Part shown: positions 63,035 through 64,000 of the stretch, in pieces
Position numbering within the stretch: position 1 is the stretch's first letter
How the letters are laid out: every line of letters starts with the position of its first letter
Assembly (NCBI RefSeq): GCF_039645995.1
Contig: NZ_CP147920.1
Coordinates: 1,860,001-1,924,000, forward strand
Origin: Sulfurimonas sp. HSL3-1
GTDB lineage: Bacteria; Campylobacterota; Campylobacteria; Campylobacterales; Sulfurimonadaceae
DNA: 64,000 nucleotides
Direction: 5' to 3'
Translations under genes and position numbers: made by a program
Notes under the pieces: model-generated
What the model saw: only the letters and a program-made list of their open reading frames with translations
The model's database searches: none
What the model was told of the DNA's origin: nothing

Positions 63035-64000
63035 TGCTGGCACTCCCATATATTGTTTTTGCATTTTTCCATCTTCTTGCGCAGTTCGACGGCCTTGGCG
63101 AAGAGCTCAGGCTGAGAGAGGGTCTCGAGCAGCGCTTCCGTCTGCTCGAACTCTCCCTCCATGTAGTAGGCGTACGCCAATGCGTAGCGCATGCCCTCCT
63201 CTTCCATCAGGCCGCTGCGCGCCATCGCCTTGCGGGTGACGATGATACGCTCATAGTCCCCGTACTCCAGGAAGATCGCGATGCGCTGCTTGTACTTCTC
63301 TTTCGTGTCGAGCATCTGCGTGTTCTTGAGCAGCGCCATCACGTAGTCGCGGGCGCGGCGGTACATCTCGGCCGACTCGTTGGTGTACTTCCCGTCCTCG
63401 ATGGAGGCCTCGTTAAAGAGCTCCGCCGCGGCACCGATCATCTCTTTGTCGATGTAGAGGTGCGCCAGCATCACCGTCACTTTGGCGCTGCTCGGGTAGC
63501 GCAGGTTCGCCTCTTCACCCAGTTCGATCGCCTTCTCCGTCTGGCCGCTCTGGCGCAGGGCGTTGATGAAGTTGATCAGGATCGTCTCGTTCGCCTTCGC
63601 GTTTTTCAGGTAGACCTGCGCATCATCAAGCGCCGCCTGGAAAAGCCCCAGGGAGACGAGGTAGTAGAAACGCTGCTTGTAGGCGTCCCAATAGGATGGG
63701 AAACGACTGTTCACATCCCGCAGGACCGCCAGTGCCGCATCCTTGTCGCCTTCGCGCCAGAAACACTCCGCCTTGAGGCCGAAGAGTTTCGGGTTCTGCG
63801 CCATAAGGTCGGGGACCTTGTCCAGCGCCGCGATACACCCTTTGTACTCCTTGAGCTTGAAGCTGTTCTGGGCAATGTAGAGGTAGAGCGGCTTGGACGC
63901 GTTCGTATCCTCGTTCAGTTCGATCGACTTGTAAAAGTGGACGTTGGCCTCTTTGTAGAAGCTCTTTTTCGTCTCGACCAGCCCCTTGAGCATGTAATAG
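63031..64000 (-). CDS. TPR-repeat protein, 5' end beyond the window
   Basis: The frame stays open through the ATG at 63993 to the window edge, so the start lies outside. At least 320 residues of helical repeats are visible (for example YKEANVHFYKSIELNEDTNA, ALDDAQVYLKNAKANETI, TEKAIELGEEANLRYPSSAK), typical of tetratricopeptide scaffolds. Its stop overlaps the TonB-dependent receptor start (ATGA), suggesting the two work together at the envelope. Confidence 0.85.
   Translation of the reverse strand, partial: YYMLKGLVETKKSFYKEANVHFYKSIELNEDTNASKPLYLYIAQNSFKLKEYKGCIAALDKVPDLMAQNPKLFGLKAECFWREGDKDAALAVLRDVNSRFPSYWDAYKQRFYYLVSLGLFQAALDDAQVYLKNAKANETILINFINALRQSGQTEKAIELGEEANLRYPSSAKVTVMLAHLYIDKEMIGAAAELFNEASIEDGKYTNESAEMYRRARDYVMALLKNTQMLDTKEKYKQRIAIFLEYGDYERIIVTRKAMARSGLMEEEGMRYALAYAYYMEGEFEQTEALLETLSQPELFAKAVELRKKMEKCKNNIWECQQ

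Overview
The window (about 57% GC outside one AT-rich insert) looks like chromosome of a Campylobacterota (epsilonproteobacterial) organism, most likely a free-living Sulfurimonas/Sulfuricurvum-type sulfur oxidiser. The strongest clue is gene order: a fused ispDF, an HP1021-type orphan regulator with Ser in place of the phospho-acceptor Asp, a sulfate adenylyltransferase and pgpA lie together at 53.2-56.9 kb, as I recall from Campylobacter jejuni (Cj1607-Cj1610). Both ends of the window cut genes: a histidine kinase at the left and a TPR protein at the right.

Layout. 1-10 kb holds core genes (2[4Fe-4S] ferredoxin, NhaP-type antiporter, Ppx/GppA, BamA, a tyrA operon, TrhA-like membrane protein). 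10.4-14.6 kb holds a GH13 glucosidase and a fused phosphatase/synthase resembling GgpPS, which would make the compatible solute glucosylglycerol. 15-23 kb carries an SPFH/NfeD pair and a six-gene MoxR-DUF58-Bat operon on the minus strand. tRNA-Lys and tRNA-Glu follow at 23.2 kb. 23.4-31 kb is a series of small genes around an ABC-F ATPase, and groES-groEL lies at 31-32.9 kb.

Mobile element. A tRNA-Met at 33130-33206 is the attachment site of a ~7.4-kb AT-rich element (about 33190-40610). It is bounded by an exact 32-bp direct repeat that includes the tRNA 3' end. It encodes a tyrosine integrase, an AlpA/Xis-like protein, a Rep_trans-type initiator, a small possible ssDNA-binding protein, and a cargo of an OLD-like AAA ATPase/TOPRIM nuclease, an unrecognised 361-aa protein and a divergent HExxH zincin. 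The cargo has the look of a phage-defence module that I cannot match to a named system. To the right of attR lies a decayed copy of an integrase 3' end, the scar of an earlier insertion at the same tRNA.

Right part. 41-46.3 kb has a methyltransferase and a tightly overlapping operon (pyrC, response regulator, histidine kinase, exbB, exbD, glutaredoxin), then tonB. 46.3-50.3 kb is a capsule/exopolysaccharide control group (CpsB-like phosphatase, Wzc-like tyrosine kinase, Wza-like export protein). Next come Mrp ATPase and thiC, the ispDF-HP1021-sat-pgpA cluster, a 45-aa secreted peptide, a CCG-domain Fe-S oxidoreductase, hemN, and a large TonB-dependent receptor translationally coupled to a TPR protein.

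Regulatory signals seen by eye include several good sigma70 promoters, a symmetric bidirectional -10 at 24641-24652, four genes whose -10 box sits 5-6 nt before the start codon (probable leaderless mRNAs), repeated TTTAG/CTAAA motifs upstream of groES, and several palindromic operator candidates. No rRNA, CRISPR array or insertion sequence was seen.
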